DNA of 64,000 nucleotides from [Clostridium] viride DSM 6836 (lineage in GTDB: Bacteria; Bacillota; Clostridia; Oscillospirales; Oscillospiraceae), in the NCBI GenBank assembly GCA_000620945.1, contig JHZO01000004.1, positions 248,001-312,000 on the forward strand, given 5' to 3'. The notes beneath the pieces were generated by a model that was not told where the DNA came from, did not search any database, and saw nothing but the letters and a program-made list of their open reading frames with translations. Each line of letters starts with the position of its first letter. The stretch's first letter is position 1. Shown one piece after another: positions 42,422-51,955 of the stretch. The position numbers were made by a program, and so were the translations under genes.

Positions 42422-43489
42422 ATGCTGGACAAACTGAGAGACATTACCCTCCGGTTCGAGGAGTTGGAAAGCCGACTGTCCGCTCCTGAGACCTATGAGG
42501 ATGCAAGCCTCGTGACCAAGCTAAACCGGGAGCAGCGGGAGCTGTTGCCCCTTGTGGAGGCATACCGTGCCTATCTGGCCCGGGAAAAAGATTTCCACGC
42601 CGCAGAAGACATGCTCTCTGACCCGGAATTGCGGGACATGGCAAAGGAAGAGTATGAGGCAGCCAAGGAAGACATGGTTCGCTTGGAGCAGGAACTCAAG
42701 ATTCTCCTCTTGCCGGCCGACCCCAATAATGGGAAAAACGTCATCATCGAAATCCGCGCCGGCGTAGGCGGGGAAGAAGCAGCGCTGTTTGCCCACTCGC
42801 TGTATCGAATGTACAGCATGTATGCAGAAAAACAGGGTTGGACGAGTGAACTTGCGAATATCAATGAAACAGAGCTGGGCGGAGTGAAGGAAGTGTCCTT
42901 CCTGCTGCAGGGAGAGCGCGTCTATGGCAAGATGAAGTACGAAAGTGGCGTGCATCGTGTGCAGCGCGTGCCCGAAACGGAGTCCGGCGGACGCATTCAT
43001 ACTTCTACCGTGACGGTTGCCGTTCTTCCTGAAGTGGATGAAGTGGAATTTGTGCTCGATCCCGGTGACCTGAAGATTGATACCTTCCGTTCCTCCGGGG
43101 CAGGGGGACAGCACGTCAATAAGACCGAGTCGGCCATCCGCATTACCCATCTCCCCACGGGAACGGTGGTGGAATGCCAAGATCAGCGCAGTCAGCATAA
43201 AAACCGCGACCGCGCCATGCAGATTCTTCGCTCGCGTCTCTACGAGCAAAAGCTGGAGGAACAGCAAAGTGCCGTGGCTGGCGAGCGCCGCAGCCAAGTG
43301 GGCACAGGAATGCGAAACGAACGGATTCGCACCTACAATTTCCCACAGGGCAGACTCACCGATCACCGGATTGGATTGACAATTTATAAGCTGGATCAAG
43401 CCATGAATGGGGACATTGAGGAAGTGTTAGAAGCACTGCATATTGCGGAGCAGGCGGAACGCTTGAAGGCAGGAGAGATGAACGCGTGA
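42422..43489 (+). CDS. prfA: Peptide chain release factor 1
   Basis: A 355-residue class I release factor that reads UAA and UAG. The catalytic GGQ is in [17 protein letters not shown]; upstream are [20 protein letters not shown] and [19 protein letters not shown], and downstream [17 protein letters not shown]. The anticodon-like tripeptide region reads VPETESGG. The start at 42422 gives [15 protein letters not shown], normal for RF1. It is not next to prmC or hemK; it starts a group with threonylcarbamoyl-AMP synthase and coaE through 4-base overlaps. Confidence 0.96.
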   Translation: MLDKLRDITLRFEELESRLSAPETYEDASLVTKLNREQRELLPLVEAYRAYLAREKDFHAAEDMLSDPELRDMAKEEYEAAKEDMVRLEQELKILLLPADPNNGKNVIIEIRAGVGGEEAALFAHSLYRMYSMYAEKQGWTSELANINETELGGVKEVSFLLQGERVYGKMKYESGVHRVQRVPETESGGRIHTSTVTVAVLPEVDEVEFVLDPGDLKIDTFRSSGAGGQHVNKTESAIRITHLPTGTVVECQDQRSQHKNRDRAMQILRSRLYEQKLEEQQSAVAGERRSQVGTGMRNERIRTYNFPQGRLTDHRIGLTIYKLDQAMNGDIEEVLEALHIAEQAERLKAGEMNA

Positions 43490-44124
43490 ACAAGGTAAAA
43501 ACCCTTCGCCTAGGCGAAGAGGAGGTAGCGGTCGCAGCGCAGCTTCTTGCCGAAGGGAAGCTGGTCGCCGTTCCCACCGAAACCGTCTATGGTCTGGCGG
43601 CGGATAGCTTCAACCAAGAAGCGGTGGAAGCCATTTATCGGGCCAAGGGGCGAGCGGAGAACAAGCCGCTGAGCGTATTGCTGACCGATATGGCCATGGT
43701 GGAAACCGTCTGCTGTGAGATCCCGGAGGCAGCCTACCGATTGGCCGAGGCATTTTGGCCGGGGCCCTTAACCATGGTTCTGCCCAGTGCAGGGGTCGTG
43801 GCTCCAGTGGTAACCGCAGGAGGAGACACCTTGGGGGTGCGTTGTCCCGACCATCCCCTGACCCTTTCCGTCATTCAAACCTTAGGAAGACCCTTGGCAG
43901 CCCCTTCCGCCAATCCCTCGGGAAAGGAAAGTCCGAAGGATGCGGATGCCGTCCTTTCCGGCTTGGATGGGAGAATCCATGCCCTGCTGGACGGCGGTGC
44001 CTGCACCGTAGCCATTGAATCGACCATTGTGGATTTAACCGGGGAGACCCCCAAGATTCTCCGGCATGGTGGCCTTTCTGAGGAGCGCATCCGTGGGGTG
44101 CTCGAGGGAGGAGCCGGCATATGA
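43486..44124 (+). CDS. L-threonylcarbamoyladenylate synthase (YrdC/Sua5 type)
   Basis: A 212-residue enzyme making threonylcarbamoyl-AMP for the universal t6A37 modification of tRNAs reading ANN codons. Motifs: [76 protein letters not shown] and [19 protein letters not shown]. The start is GTG at 43486, overlapping the prfA stop, with AGGAGAG upstream. It lacks the extra C-terminal domain of long Sua5 proteins. Overlaps coaE by 4 bases. Confidence 0.95.
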   Translation: MNKVKTLRLGEEEVAVAAQLLAEGKLVAVPTETVYGLAADSFNQEAVEAIYRAKGRAENKPLSVLLTDMAMVETVCCEIPEAAYRLAEAFWPGPLTMVLPSAGVVAPVVTAGGDTLGVRCPDHPLTLSVIQTLGRPLAAPSANPSGKESPKDADAVLSGLDGRIHALLDGGACTVAIESTIVDLTGETPKILRHGGLSEERIRGVLEGGAGI

Positions 44125-44723
44125 CCATCATTGGAATAACAGGGGGAACCGGAGCCGGGAAGACTACCGCACTACGTGCCCTTTTGTCACTGGACGCCTG
44201 TATCATCGATGCAGATGCCGTGTATCACGACCTTACCACCCAGAGTTTGGAGCTTCGGAGAGAGTTAGAGGCGCGCTTTGGCTCGGTTTACCACGACGAG
44301 GGATTAGATCGCAAGAAATTGGGCAATCTTGTCTTTAATGACGAGCAGGCTCTCTTGGACTTGAATGCCATAACTCATCGTCTGATTGGTCTGGAAATTG
44401 ACCGGATGTTGCAGGAGGCCAAGGACGAGGGGCGACGCGTTGCCGCCGTGGATGCCATTGGACTCCTGGAGAGTGGTCTTGCGGAGCGCTGTGACTGTAC
44501 GGTAGCCATCATTGCTCCCCCTGAACTGCGCATTCGACGCATTATGCAGAGAGAGGGCATTTCCGAGGAGTATGCGCGTCTGCGCGTCTTGGCGCAGAAG
44601 GAAGAGGCCTATTTTCGAGCCCATTGTGATTACGTGCTCGAGAATTGGGAGGAGGACACGGTGGAACAGTTTGCCGGCCGTGCCCTTGCGCTCTTTCAGG
44701 AGATTTTGAAGGATAAGGAGTGA
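44121..44723 (+). CDS. coaE: Dephospho-CoA kinase
   Basis: A 200-residue kinase for the last step of coenzyme A synthesis. The P-loop reads GITGGTGAGKTTALRAL; DADAVYHDLT, VFNDEQALLDLNAITHRLI and the lid RIMQREGISEEYARLR are typical. The ATG overlaps the preceding gene's stop (ATGA), so the two are coupled. Confidence 0.95.
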   Translation: MTIIGITGGTGAGKTTALRALLSLDACIIDADAVYHDLTTQSLELRRELEARFGSVYHDEGLDRKKLGNLVFNDEQALLDLNAITHRLIGLEIDRMLQEAKDEGRRVAAVDAIGLLESGLAERCDCTVAIIAPPELRIRRIMQREGISEEYARLRVLAQKEEAYFRAHCDYVLENWEEDTVEQFAGRALALFQEILKDKE

Positions 44724-44729
44724 TCAAGC

Positions 44730-46130
44730 ATGGAAGAAAAGAAGCTCGCAAAGGAAAAGCGAGACCTTTTACTACTCAATCGTAAGAACGGATATGATTT
44801 GTTAAAAGAGGGCGAAGAGGAGATTATTCTTTCCTATTCAGAAGGCTATAAGAAGTTTCTGGATGAAGGAAAAACGGAGCGCAGCTGTGCTGCCTATACC
44901 ATCGCCCTGGCGGAAGCCCACGGGTTTCGCCCCTTGGTTCGTGGCGAGAAGCTTCAACCCGGGGATAAGCGTTACCGGGTGAACCGTGGAAAGGGAGTGA
45001 CCCTGGCAATCTTGGGCAGGAAGCCTCTTTCCGAAGGTGCTCGAATTTGTGCCGCGCACATTGACTCTCCACGTTTGGATCTGAAGCAAGTGCCGCTGTA
45101 TGAAGAACGTGAGCTGGCCTACCTGAAAACCCACTACTATGGCGGAGTACGCAAGTACCAATGGGTTTCCATTCCCTTAGAGCTCCATGGCGTGGTGGTA
45201 TTAAAGGATGGCAGCAGTCGTACGGTGGTCATTGGAGATCAGCCAGGAGACCCGGTCTTTACAGTAACCGATCTGTTGCCGCATCTTGCCGGTGAACAGA
45301 ATAAAAAGCCCTTAGGGGAGGCCATTGCCGCCGAACAGCTGAACCTTCTCATTGGAAGCCGTCCCTATCCCAACGACGAGGGCAGTGACCGCGTCAAGTT
45401 GGCCATTTTGAATCTGCTGTATGAGAAGTATGGCATGATTGAAGAGGATTTCCTCTCCGCTGAACTGATGGCTGTCCCGGCAGGTAGAGCCACCGATGTG
45501 GGGCTGGATCGCTCCATGCTGGGTGCCTATGGACAAGACGACCGGGTTTGTTCCTATGCCGCCCTTTTGGCTCTTCTGAATCTCGAAACGCCCGAGCATA
45601 CCGCCGTCTGTATGCTGGCCGACAAGGAAGAGGTTGGCTCTATGGGCGTAACGGGCATGAAGTCGGCGGCCTTTGATGCCTTTATAAGTGACCTTTGCGA
45701 CACCCAGGGTTTGCGCTTGAAGGAATGCTACGAGCGCTCCTTCTGCCTCTCGGCAGACGTAACCGCTGCCTTTGACCCGAACTATCCTGAGGTCTTTGAA
45801 AAGCATAACAGTGCCTATTTGAACTATGGCATCTGTCTATCCAAATACACAGGTTCGCGCGGAAAATCCGGTGCTTCGGACGCTTCCGCCGAGCTGGTTG
45901 GTCTGGTGCGTAAGCTGCTCAATGATCACAGCATCGTGTGGCAAACCGCAGAGCTCGGGAAGACCGATCAGGGTGGTGGCGGAACGGTGGCAGCGTATAT
46001 GGCTGACCGCAATATCGATACGCTGGATGCTGGAGTCCCCGTGCTGTCGATGCACTCCCCCTTCGAAGTCGTATCAAAATTGGACTGTTATATGACTTAC
46101 CGCGCCATTCAGGAGGTTTATCGTTCCTAA
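44730..46130 (+). CDS. M18 family aminopeptidase
   Basis: A 466-residue zinc aminopeptidase of the M18 (aspartyl aminopeptidase-like) family. Metal ligands and motifs: AAHIDSPRLDLKQVPLYEER, HYYGGVRKYQW, the TDLLPHLAGEQ region, CMLADKEEVGSMGVTGMKSA, then SADVTAAFDPNYPEVFEKHN and the C-terminal DAGVPVLSMHSPFEVVSKLD. The length is slightly above the bacterial norm of ~430, consistent with the clostridial branch. It lies 6 bases after coaE. Cytoplasmic peptide turnover is the likely role. Confidence 0.94.
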   Translation: MEEKKLAKEKRDLLLLNRKNGYDLLKEGEEEIILSYSEGYKKFLDEGKTERSCAAYTIALAEAHGFRPLVRGEKLQPGDKRYRVNRGKGVTLAILGRKPLSEGARICAAHIDSPRLDLKQVPLYEERELAYLKTHYYGGVRKYQWVSIPLELHGVVVLKDGSSRTVVIGDQPGDPVFTVTDLLPHLAGEQNKKPLGEAIAAEQLNLLIGSRPYPNDEGSDRVKLAILNLLYEKYGMIEEDFLSAELMAVPAGRATDVGLDRSMLGAYGQDDRVCSYAALLALLNLETPEHTAVCMLADKEEVGSMGVTGMKSAAFDAFISDLCDTQGLRLKECYERSFCLSADVTAAFDPNYPEVFEKHNSAYLNYGICLSKYTGSRGKSGASDASAELVGLVRKLLNDHSIVWQTAELGKTDQGGGGTVAAYMADRNIDTLDAGVPVLSMHSPFEVVSKLDCYMTYRAIQEVYRS

Positions 46131-46157
46131 TGGGCCCGGTAGGCAACAAGGAGGACC

Positions 46158-47387
46158 ATGAGTACAAACTGGAAGCAAAATACGGCGGTCTTTCTTAGCG
46201 CGCAGATGATATCCCTATTCGGCTCGGCACTGGTGCAATATGCCATTACTTGGCATATTACACTGGTGACCCAGTCGGGTTTTTTTATGACGCTGGCCAT
46301 CATTTGCGGCTTTGTGCCGACCTTTCTATTATCTCCCTTTGCGGGAGTCTGGGCAGATCGCTATAACCGAAAAACCTTGGTTATGGTCTCGGATGGAGCG
46401 ATCGCCCTCACGACCTTGATTTTAGCACTTTCCATTCTCGGTGGGTACGATGTCCTGTGGCCCCTGTTTGTTGCATTAGCCATTCGTGCCTTTGGCTCTG
46501 CGGTACAGATGCCCTGCATCGGTGCTATTCTGCCCTCCATCGTCCCCACGGAGCATCTCACCCGTGTGAATGGAATCAACGGGAGTTTACAATCGATCAT
46601 TATGCTGGTTTCTCCCATGCTCAGCGCAGTGCTGCTTAAGACCACCCCCTTCTTTGTGATTTTTTTAATCGATTGCCTCACTGCAGCGCTGGCCATCTGT
46701 GTGATGCTGTTCTTCTTTCGCATCCCGAAGCGGGAGAAGCCTCCCGCATCCGCTGGAAACAGTTATTTGATGGAGCTAAAAGAGGGCCTTTCGTACGTTG
46801 GGAAAACGCCGTATCTTCGAAACTTTCTTGGATTCTCCGCGGTGTTTTTCCTGCTCTTCGCTCCGGCGGCCTTTTTAACTCCCTTGCAGGCCACGCGAAA
46901 CTTTGGTGAAGATGAGTTTTACCTCATGGCCATTGAGGTTGCCTTTTCCATCGGCATGATCGTTGGCGGCATACTCATTGCCGCCTGGGGTGGGTTCCGG
47001 AATCGGATGTACAGCATGGGACTTGCGTCCTTTGTGATGGCCCTATGCACGCTTTTTCTTGGCATTCCCATGCCGCTTTGGCTCTACCTGGGACTTATGG
47101 GACTCTTCGGGATTTGCATGCCCATCTTTAATACCCCCTCCATGGTCATGCTGCAGGAGCGGGTGGATCCCGATTACTTAGGGCGTGTGTTTAGCGTCAT
47201 GACGATGATTTCCAGCAGCATTATGCCCACGGGCATGCTGATCTTTGGGCCTCTCTCGGATGTTTACCCCATTGAATGGCTTCTGGTGGGAACCGGACTT
47301 GCCATGGCCATTCTCACCGTATTCTTTGTCAGAAACAAGGCGCTCTTGCTGGCGGGCTTACCAAAAGAGGAAGCAAATCATTCGTAA
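46158..47387 (+). CDS. MFS transporter
   Basis: A 409-residue major facilitator protein with about 12 membrane segments. The first pair of helices (FLSAQMISLFGSALVQYAIT; LAIICGFVPTFLLSPFAGVW) is followed by the ADRYNRKTLVMVSD loop typical of the MFS_3/enterobactin-exporter-like branch. Related proteins export drugs or macrolides. AAGGAGG precedes the start. It is the last gene of the prfA group and is followed by a bidirectional terminator. Substrate unknown. Confidence 0.9.
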   Translation: MSTNWKQNTAVFLSAQMISLFGSALVQYAITWHITLVTQSGFFMTLAIICGFVPTFLLSPFAGVWADRYNRKTLVMVSDGAIALTTLILALSILGGYDVLWPLFVALAIRAFGSAVQMPCIGAILPSIVPTEHLTRVNGINGSLQSIIMLVSPMLSAVLLKTTPFFVIFLIDCLTAALAICVMLFFFRIPKREKPPASAGNSYLMELKEGLSYVGKTPYLRNFLGFSAVFFLLFAPAAFLTPLQATRNFGEDEFYLMAIEVAFSIGMIVGGILIAAWGGFRNRMYSMGLASFVMALCTLFLGIPMPLWLYLGLMGLFGICMPIFNTPSMVMLQERVDPDYLGRVFSVMTMISSSIMPTGMLIFGPLSDVYPIEWLLVGTGLAMAILTVFFVRNKALLLAGLPKEEANHS

Positions 47388-47393
47388 CACATA

Positions 47394-47427
47394 AAAATCC
47401 CGACACCTAAGGTGTCGGGATTTTTTT
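47394..47427. terminator. Bidirectional terminator, MFS / RND
   Basis: AATCCCGACACC / GGTGTCGGGATT with a 3-base loop, A-run on the left and seven T on the right; it serves both convergent transcripts. Confidence 0.93.
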
Positions 47428-47432
47428 ATGCA

Positions 47433-50400
47433 TCATGGGGCAGGAGGGAGCCCTTCGGTTTCGTCCATGGCCTTGTACTTTTTCCGAAAGAAAAAGCGTG
47501 CGAGACGATCGTTAACGCTATCAAGCAGGGAGTAGTACACCGGGGTGAAGAAGAGGGTGACGATGGTGGCGATGACCATGCCGCTGATCATGACAATGCT
47601 CATGGGCTGCATCAGTTCTGCACCATCTCCGATGCCAAAAGCCATGGGTAGCATGCCCAGCACCGTGGTCAAGGTAGTCATCATAATGGGGCGGATACGC
47701 AAGGGGCAAGCTTCTAAGATCGCATCTTCCTTGCTGTGACCCATGAGTCGCCGCACCTTGATGTAGTCGACCAAGATAATGGATGCGTTGACCACGACAC
47801 CGGATAGCATAATGAGACCTACGATGGCGATGATGGATAGATCACTGCCGGTCAGCGGCAAGCCGAAGAGGGCACCGGTTAACGCAATGGGCAAAATCAT
47901 CATGACAATCACAGGCATAATAAAGGATTCGAATTGGGAGGCCAGCACAAAGTAGACAAGGCCCAAGGCAACAGTGAGTGCTAAGATCAAATCGTGGAAG
48001 CTATTCATCATATCCTCATAGTTTCCGCCGGTTTCCGCGGAATAGCCTTGCGGCATCTGATAGGATGCTAGAAGTTCATTGATTTGCTTGTTGATGGTGG
48101 CAAGATCCGTGCCATCAATGTCACCGGTAATGCTGACCTCGCGGCTCTGATCGCTGCGGGTGATGGTCTGAGGAGAAAGCTCAATGTCCACGCTGGCAAC
48201 GGAAGACAGAGGGATTTGTCCACCCATGGGGGTGGAAATGGGCATGGAGCGAAGGGCATCCAAACTGGAGGAGGTGGCATCGTTGCCCTTAAGGACAACC
48301 TCCATATCGTTTCCATTCAAGGTCATGGTGGTGGCGGTTGCACCGTTTAACTCGGCACGCACCGAAGCTCCAATGGTGGCAGCGGTGAGTCCGTAGTTTG
48401 CTGCATTATCTCGCTTTACGTTGACCTTGACGGCTGGGGTGGCATCCTCTATGGAACACTTGACGTTGACGGCTCCGGGCAAGGCAGCAATCTTATCCTT
48501 CAGTTCATTGGAAATCTGGGAGAGAACCTCATAGTTATCGCCTTTGATTTGAACGGAGATGTCACTGCCGTTGGAAGCCATGCCGGTCATGCTGCTGGTA
48601 GTGATGGAAATTTTACAGCCGGCCACATCTTTGGTGGCTTCTCGCATGGCCGCTGCCACATCCTTGTTGGAGCGGTCACGGTCGGAACGATCCACCAATT
48701 TGAGGGACAGATTGGCCGTGGTACCCTGGGTATAGTAATACATGTAATCCAGTTCGGGGCAATTCGATTCGGCGATAGCCGAAATCTTATCGCAGATAGC
48801 GGCGCCCTGTTCCAGCTCCGTGCCAACCGGGAAGGTGATGGAGAAGGTGACATCACCCTGATCCACATCGGGAAGGAGGACGGATTTCGTAGAAATACAG
48901 GAGACCACAAAGAGGACCACAAGCCCCACGGAGATCAGCACCGCAACACGGCGCTTGCGAATGAAGTACCGAAGAATTTGGAGGTACTTGCTTCGCATCT
49001 GGCTGATCAGATTGGCAAAGGGGGGAGCCTTCTCATCGTGGGAAAGGCGTTTTTGCCGCACCTTCGTTTCGTCCAGCAGGAAGTAGCAAAGAAGGGGGAC
49101 CAGAGTCATGGCGATCAGCAGGGAGGCCAGCAGAAGGAAGGTGACGGTGAGGCAAAAATCCTTGAACATCATGCCTGCAATGCCGCCGGCCAATCCGATG
49201 GGCAAAAAGACCGCGATGGTGGTCAGCGTCGATGCAATGACGGGGAGAGCCACCTCTTGGGTGCCCTTCACACAGGCATCTTCCCGGGAATGGCCATCGG
49301 CAGTATAGCGGTAGATGTTTTCCAAGACGACGATGGAGTTATCCACAATCATACCGACGCCCAAGGCAATGCCGCCAAGGCTGATCATGTTCAGAGTAAT
49401 GTCAAACAGCTTCATAACCACGAAGACCGTTAAAATACAGAAGGGCATGGAAATGCCGATGGCGAGCGTGGCACCCAGACGGCGCAGGAAGAGGAATACC
49501 ACCGCGGCAGATAGGGCCACACCCATCAGGATGTTGGAAATGGCGCTGCTTGCCGCACTGTTGATGTATTCGCTGGAGTCATAGGCCACTAAGTAGTTAA
49601 AATCGGGATCGTCTTGCTTGAGTTGGGCGAGCACCTTATGGATGGCGCGCGCAGTCTCCACTTCATTGGAATCCGATTGCTTGATGATGTTCAGCGCCAC
49701 GCCGGGCTCCCCATTGGATTTGGCAATGGTATCTTGCACCTTTTGATCCAAGTAAACCTCTGCCAGCTCCGAAAGACGAACGGCACCACCTGAAGGGAGG
49801 GGGATCAGAAGTTCCGCAATGTCGCTGACGCTTTGAAAGGTTCCGTCCGTACTAACGGTCAAGGACTGGGTACCGCTTTTGATTTTCCCGCCGGGCTGCA
49901 GCAGGTTCGAAGCGGCTAAATACTGAGAGATTGAGTTGATCGAGAGATTATAACCGGCCAGTCGTGCCGAGTCAACGGCAATGGTGATCTGCTCCTCGAT
50001 GCCACCGTACACTTGTACGGAAGCAACGCCGTCAATTCGTTCCAAGGCGGGCTTAACTTGGGAATCCACCATGCGCTGCACTTCCGAGAGATTCTCCCCC
50101 ATGACCACCAGGGCAAGAACCGGCATCATGTCGTTCATGTTCAGGTTCTGAACCATGGGTTTTTTGCAGCCTTCCGGCAAGGTGAGAAGGTCCAGCTTCT
50201 CGCGAAGCTTTATGGAGGCCATGTCAATGTCCGTGTCTTCCGTGTAATTGATCATAATGGAGGACACGTTTTCCGAGGAGGTGGACTGAATGCTCTTCAC
50301 ACCGGGAACCGTAGCGATGGCGGACTCCAAGGGGCGGGTGACAAGCTCTTCCACGTCCTCAGGGGCGGCCCCATTGTAGTAACAGGTAACGTACGCACCA

Positions 50401-50528
50401 GGATAGCTTACTTCCGGAATCAGGGTGAGCTTTAGGTCGGCATACATGGAAAATCCGAAGATGGAGATCACGATAAAGGCCAGAATGGTCGTGACTCTAT
50501 GTTTGATACAAAACGAAGCGATATTCAT
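47433..50528 (-). CDS. RND-family efflux pump, AcrB/CzcA type
   Basis: A 1031-residue inner-membrane pump with the usual 12 helices and two large extracytoplasmic loops. The N-terminus MNIASFCIKHRVTTILAFIV, the TM4 proton-relay region GIALGVGMIVDNSIVVLENI with conserved Asp, and its repeat AIVGLIMLSGVVVNASIILV are typical. RND pumps occur in Clostridia as two-part systems without an outer-membrane channel. The lipoprotein adaptor gene is immediately upstream (6 bases), so the two form one operon. Probable drugs or hydrophobic compounds as substrates; not determined. Confidence 0.95.
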   Translation of the reverse strand: MNIASFCIKHRVTTILAFIVISIFGFSMYADLKLTLIPEVSYPGAYVTCYYNGAAPEDVEELVTRPLESAIATVPGVKSIQSTSSENVSSIMINYTEDTDIDMASIKLREKLDLLTLPEGCKKPMVQNLNMNDMMPVLALVVMGENLSEVQRMVDSQVKPALERIDGVASVQVYGGIEEQITIAVDSARLAGYNLSINSISQYLAASNLLQPGGKIKSGTQSLTVSTDGTFQSVSDIAELLIPLPSGGAVRLSELAEVYLDQKVQDTIAKSNGEPGVALNIIKQSDSNEVETARAIHKVLAQLKQDDPDFNYLVAYDSSEYINSAASSAISNILMGVALSAAVVFLFLRRLGATLAIGISMPFCILTVFVVMKLFDITLNMISLGGIALGVGMIVDNSIVVLENIYRYTADGHSREDACVKGTQEVALPVIASTLTTIAVFLPIGLAGGIAGMMFKDFCLTVTFLLLASLLIAMTLVPLLCYFLLDETKVRQKRLSHDEKAPPFANLISQMRSKYLQILRYFIRKRRVAVLISVGLVVLFVVSCISTKSVLLPDVDQGDVTFSITFPVGTELEQGAAICDKISAIAESNCPELDYMYYYTQGTTANLSLKLVDRSDRDRSNKDVAAAMREATKDVAGCKISITTSSMTGMASNGSDISVQIKGDNYEVLSQISNELKDKIAALPGAVNVKCSIEDATPAVKVNVKRDNAANYGLTAATIGASVRAELNGATATTMTLNGNDMEVVLKGNDATSSSLDALRSMPISTPMGGQIPLSSVASVDIELSPQTITRSDQSREVSITGDIDGTDLATINKQINELLASYQMPQGYSAETGGNYEDMMNSFHDLILALTVALGLVYFVLASQFESFIMPVIVMMILPIALTGALFGLPLTGSDLSIIAIVGLIMLSGVVVNASIILVDYIKVRRLMGHSKEDAILEACPLRIRPIMMTTLTTVLGMLPMAFGIGDGAELMQPMSIVMISGMVIATIVTLFFTPVYYSLLDSVNDRLARFFFRKKYKAMDETEGLPPAP

Positions 50529-50534
50529 AGATGC

Positions 50535-51698
50535 TTACTCCTGTGTCGGCACGATTCGTGCAACATCCCCATCCTTGAGATAGGATTGGCCAACCGTCAC
50601 AAGAGTTTCTCCCCCAGAAAGACCAGAGGTAATCTCAGTCATACCGTCTCCGATCAATCCCGTTTGTACTAACACGCGGCGTGCGGTTTGCTTTTCATCC
50701 AACAGGACGACAAACTGTCCATCTGCTTGCAAGAGAAGAGACTCCGTGGGGACGATGACCGCATTTTCCCGGCTGTCCGTATAGAGACTGACGTCGGCGA
50801 ACATGCCGGAAAGCAGTCCACTTACCTCTTTGGGAACCGTCAGCTGAACTGTGTAAAGACGATTGGCCGGGTTGACGGTTTTAGCAATGTCCGAAATGGT
50901 CGTATCAAAGCTCTGGTTTAGAGCACTCAGCTTGACATGGGCACGCCCTCCGACCTGGAGCTTTCCAATCAGGCTTTCGGACACGGATACGCTAATCTTC
51001 ATGGAATCACTGGATTCCACAACCGCAATGGGCATACCGGCCGAAACATAGCTGTCCTTACCCACGGAGAGAGAGACCACAGTACCGTTCACCGGGGACG
51101 GAATTCCTCCGTTTGCATCCACATTCTTGAGGGTATCCGTAATTTGATCCATGCCTTTCTGCGCGTTTTTCACCGCCAGCTCCAATTGAGAGAGGGAGGA
51201 GGATCGGTTTACTCTTGCAGCATCCAGACCGAGCTTTGCTGTATCGACCTCCATTTGAGAGGCTGCACCCATTTGAAAGAGCGCCAGGGTATTGTTATAG
51301 TTTTTTTCCTGCTGCTCAATTTGCTGATCCAAGAGCTTGGCCTGATCTTCGAAGTTTTTCTTCGCAGTTTGATAACTCAGTTCTGCGATCTCATAGTTAT
51401 CTTGGAAGCTCTTGAGATCCAGTTTGCAAAGCAATTGTCCTGCCTTGACGCTGTCACCAACCTCAACAAAGGTTTCGCTGCAACGGGCCGAGAGGGAAAC
51501 GTAAACTTGTTCCGTTTTTCCCGAGACCACCGTTCCCGAAAGCTTATTTTCCGTTGAGATCGCACCGAGAGAAACGGTTTGCACCTCCACGGGAATTCCT
51601 TGCTCCACGGTCTCCGGAGTTTCATCCTTTTTTCCACAGCTGGAAAGCATGACGCACAATAGGACAAGCGCTCCCACCTGTAACCACATCTTTTTCAT
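50535..51698 (-). CDS. RND adaptor lipoprotein (HlyD/AcrA family)
   Basis: A 387-residue periplasmic-adaptor-type protein. The signal peptide ends in a lipobox (VMLSSC, lipidated Cys21). A barrel-sandwich segment (VSLSARCSETFVEVGDSVKA), a long coiled-coil hairpin (about residues 110-185) and a second half-motif (GTVVSLSVGKDSYVSAGMPI) follow. The C-terminal domain ends GGETLVTVGQSYLKDGDVAR. GAGAGGAAC precedes the start. A TCGTAT-N7-ATACGA dyad lies about 20 bases upstream and may bind a TetR-type repressor. Confidence 0.94.
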   Translation of the reverse strand: MKKMWLQVGALVLLCVMLSSCGKKDETPETVEQGIPVEVQTVSLGAISTENKLSGTVVSGKTEQVYVSLSARCSETFVEVGDSVKAGQLLCKLDLKSFQDNYEIAELSYQTAKKNFEDQAKLLDQQIEQQEKNYNNTLALFQMGAASQMEVDTAKLGLDAARVNRSSSLSQLELAVKNAQKGMDQITDTLKNVDANGGIPSPVNGTVVSLSVGKDSYVSAGMPIAVVESSDSMKISVSVSESLIGKLQVGGRAHVKLSALNQSFDTTISDIAKTVNPANRLYTVQLTVPKEVSGLLSGMFADVSLYTDSRENAVIVPTESLLLQADGQFVVLLDEKQTARRVLVQTGLIGDGMTEITSGLSGGETLVTVGQSYLKDGDVARIVPTQE

Positions 51699-51718
51699 GA
51701 ACAGTTCCTCTCTTACGA

Positions 51719-51737
51719 TCGTATCGAAATCATACGA
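51719..51737. promoter_or_regulatory. TetR-like operator upstream of RND operon
   Basis: TCGTAT, 7 bases, ATACGA: a perfect 6-bp dyad in the promoter/leader region of the adaptor gene. No regulator gene is next to it, so the repressor would be encoded elsewhere. Confidence 0.5.
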
Positions 51738-51889
51738 ATTTTGGCAGTTTGTTACTCATACTAAAACAATTCCTGGAAGCTGTCAACCGCTTTAATTTGT
51801 GAAAGGTCGACAACGAATTGAAGTTTACATTCTATTCATAAATTGGAAAGACCCTAGCATGCTACTTGGAATTGTGTCGGTGACTCACC

Positions 51890-51918
51890 TTGAAATTCTT
51901 CATTCGTTAGGGTATAAT
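51890..51918 (+). promoter_or_regulatory. Promoter of the ABC exporter gene
   Basis: TTGAAA, 17 bases, then TATAAT, 38 bases before the start codon. Confidence 0.7.
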
Positions 51919-51955
51919 AACACTAATGATATGCTTATGTAATAGGAGATAGACT

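Noticed and set aside
48549-49433. 294-codon plus-strand frame opposite the RND pump
   Set aside because: His/Gly-rich antisense product with no ribosome-binding site; the pump gene is certain.
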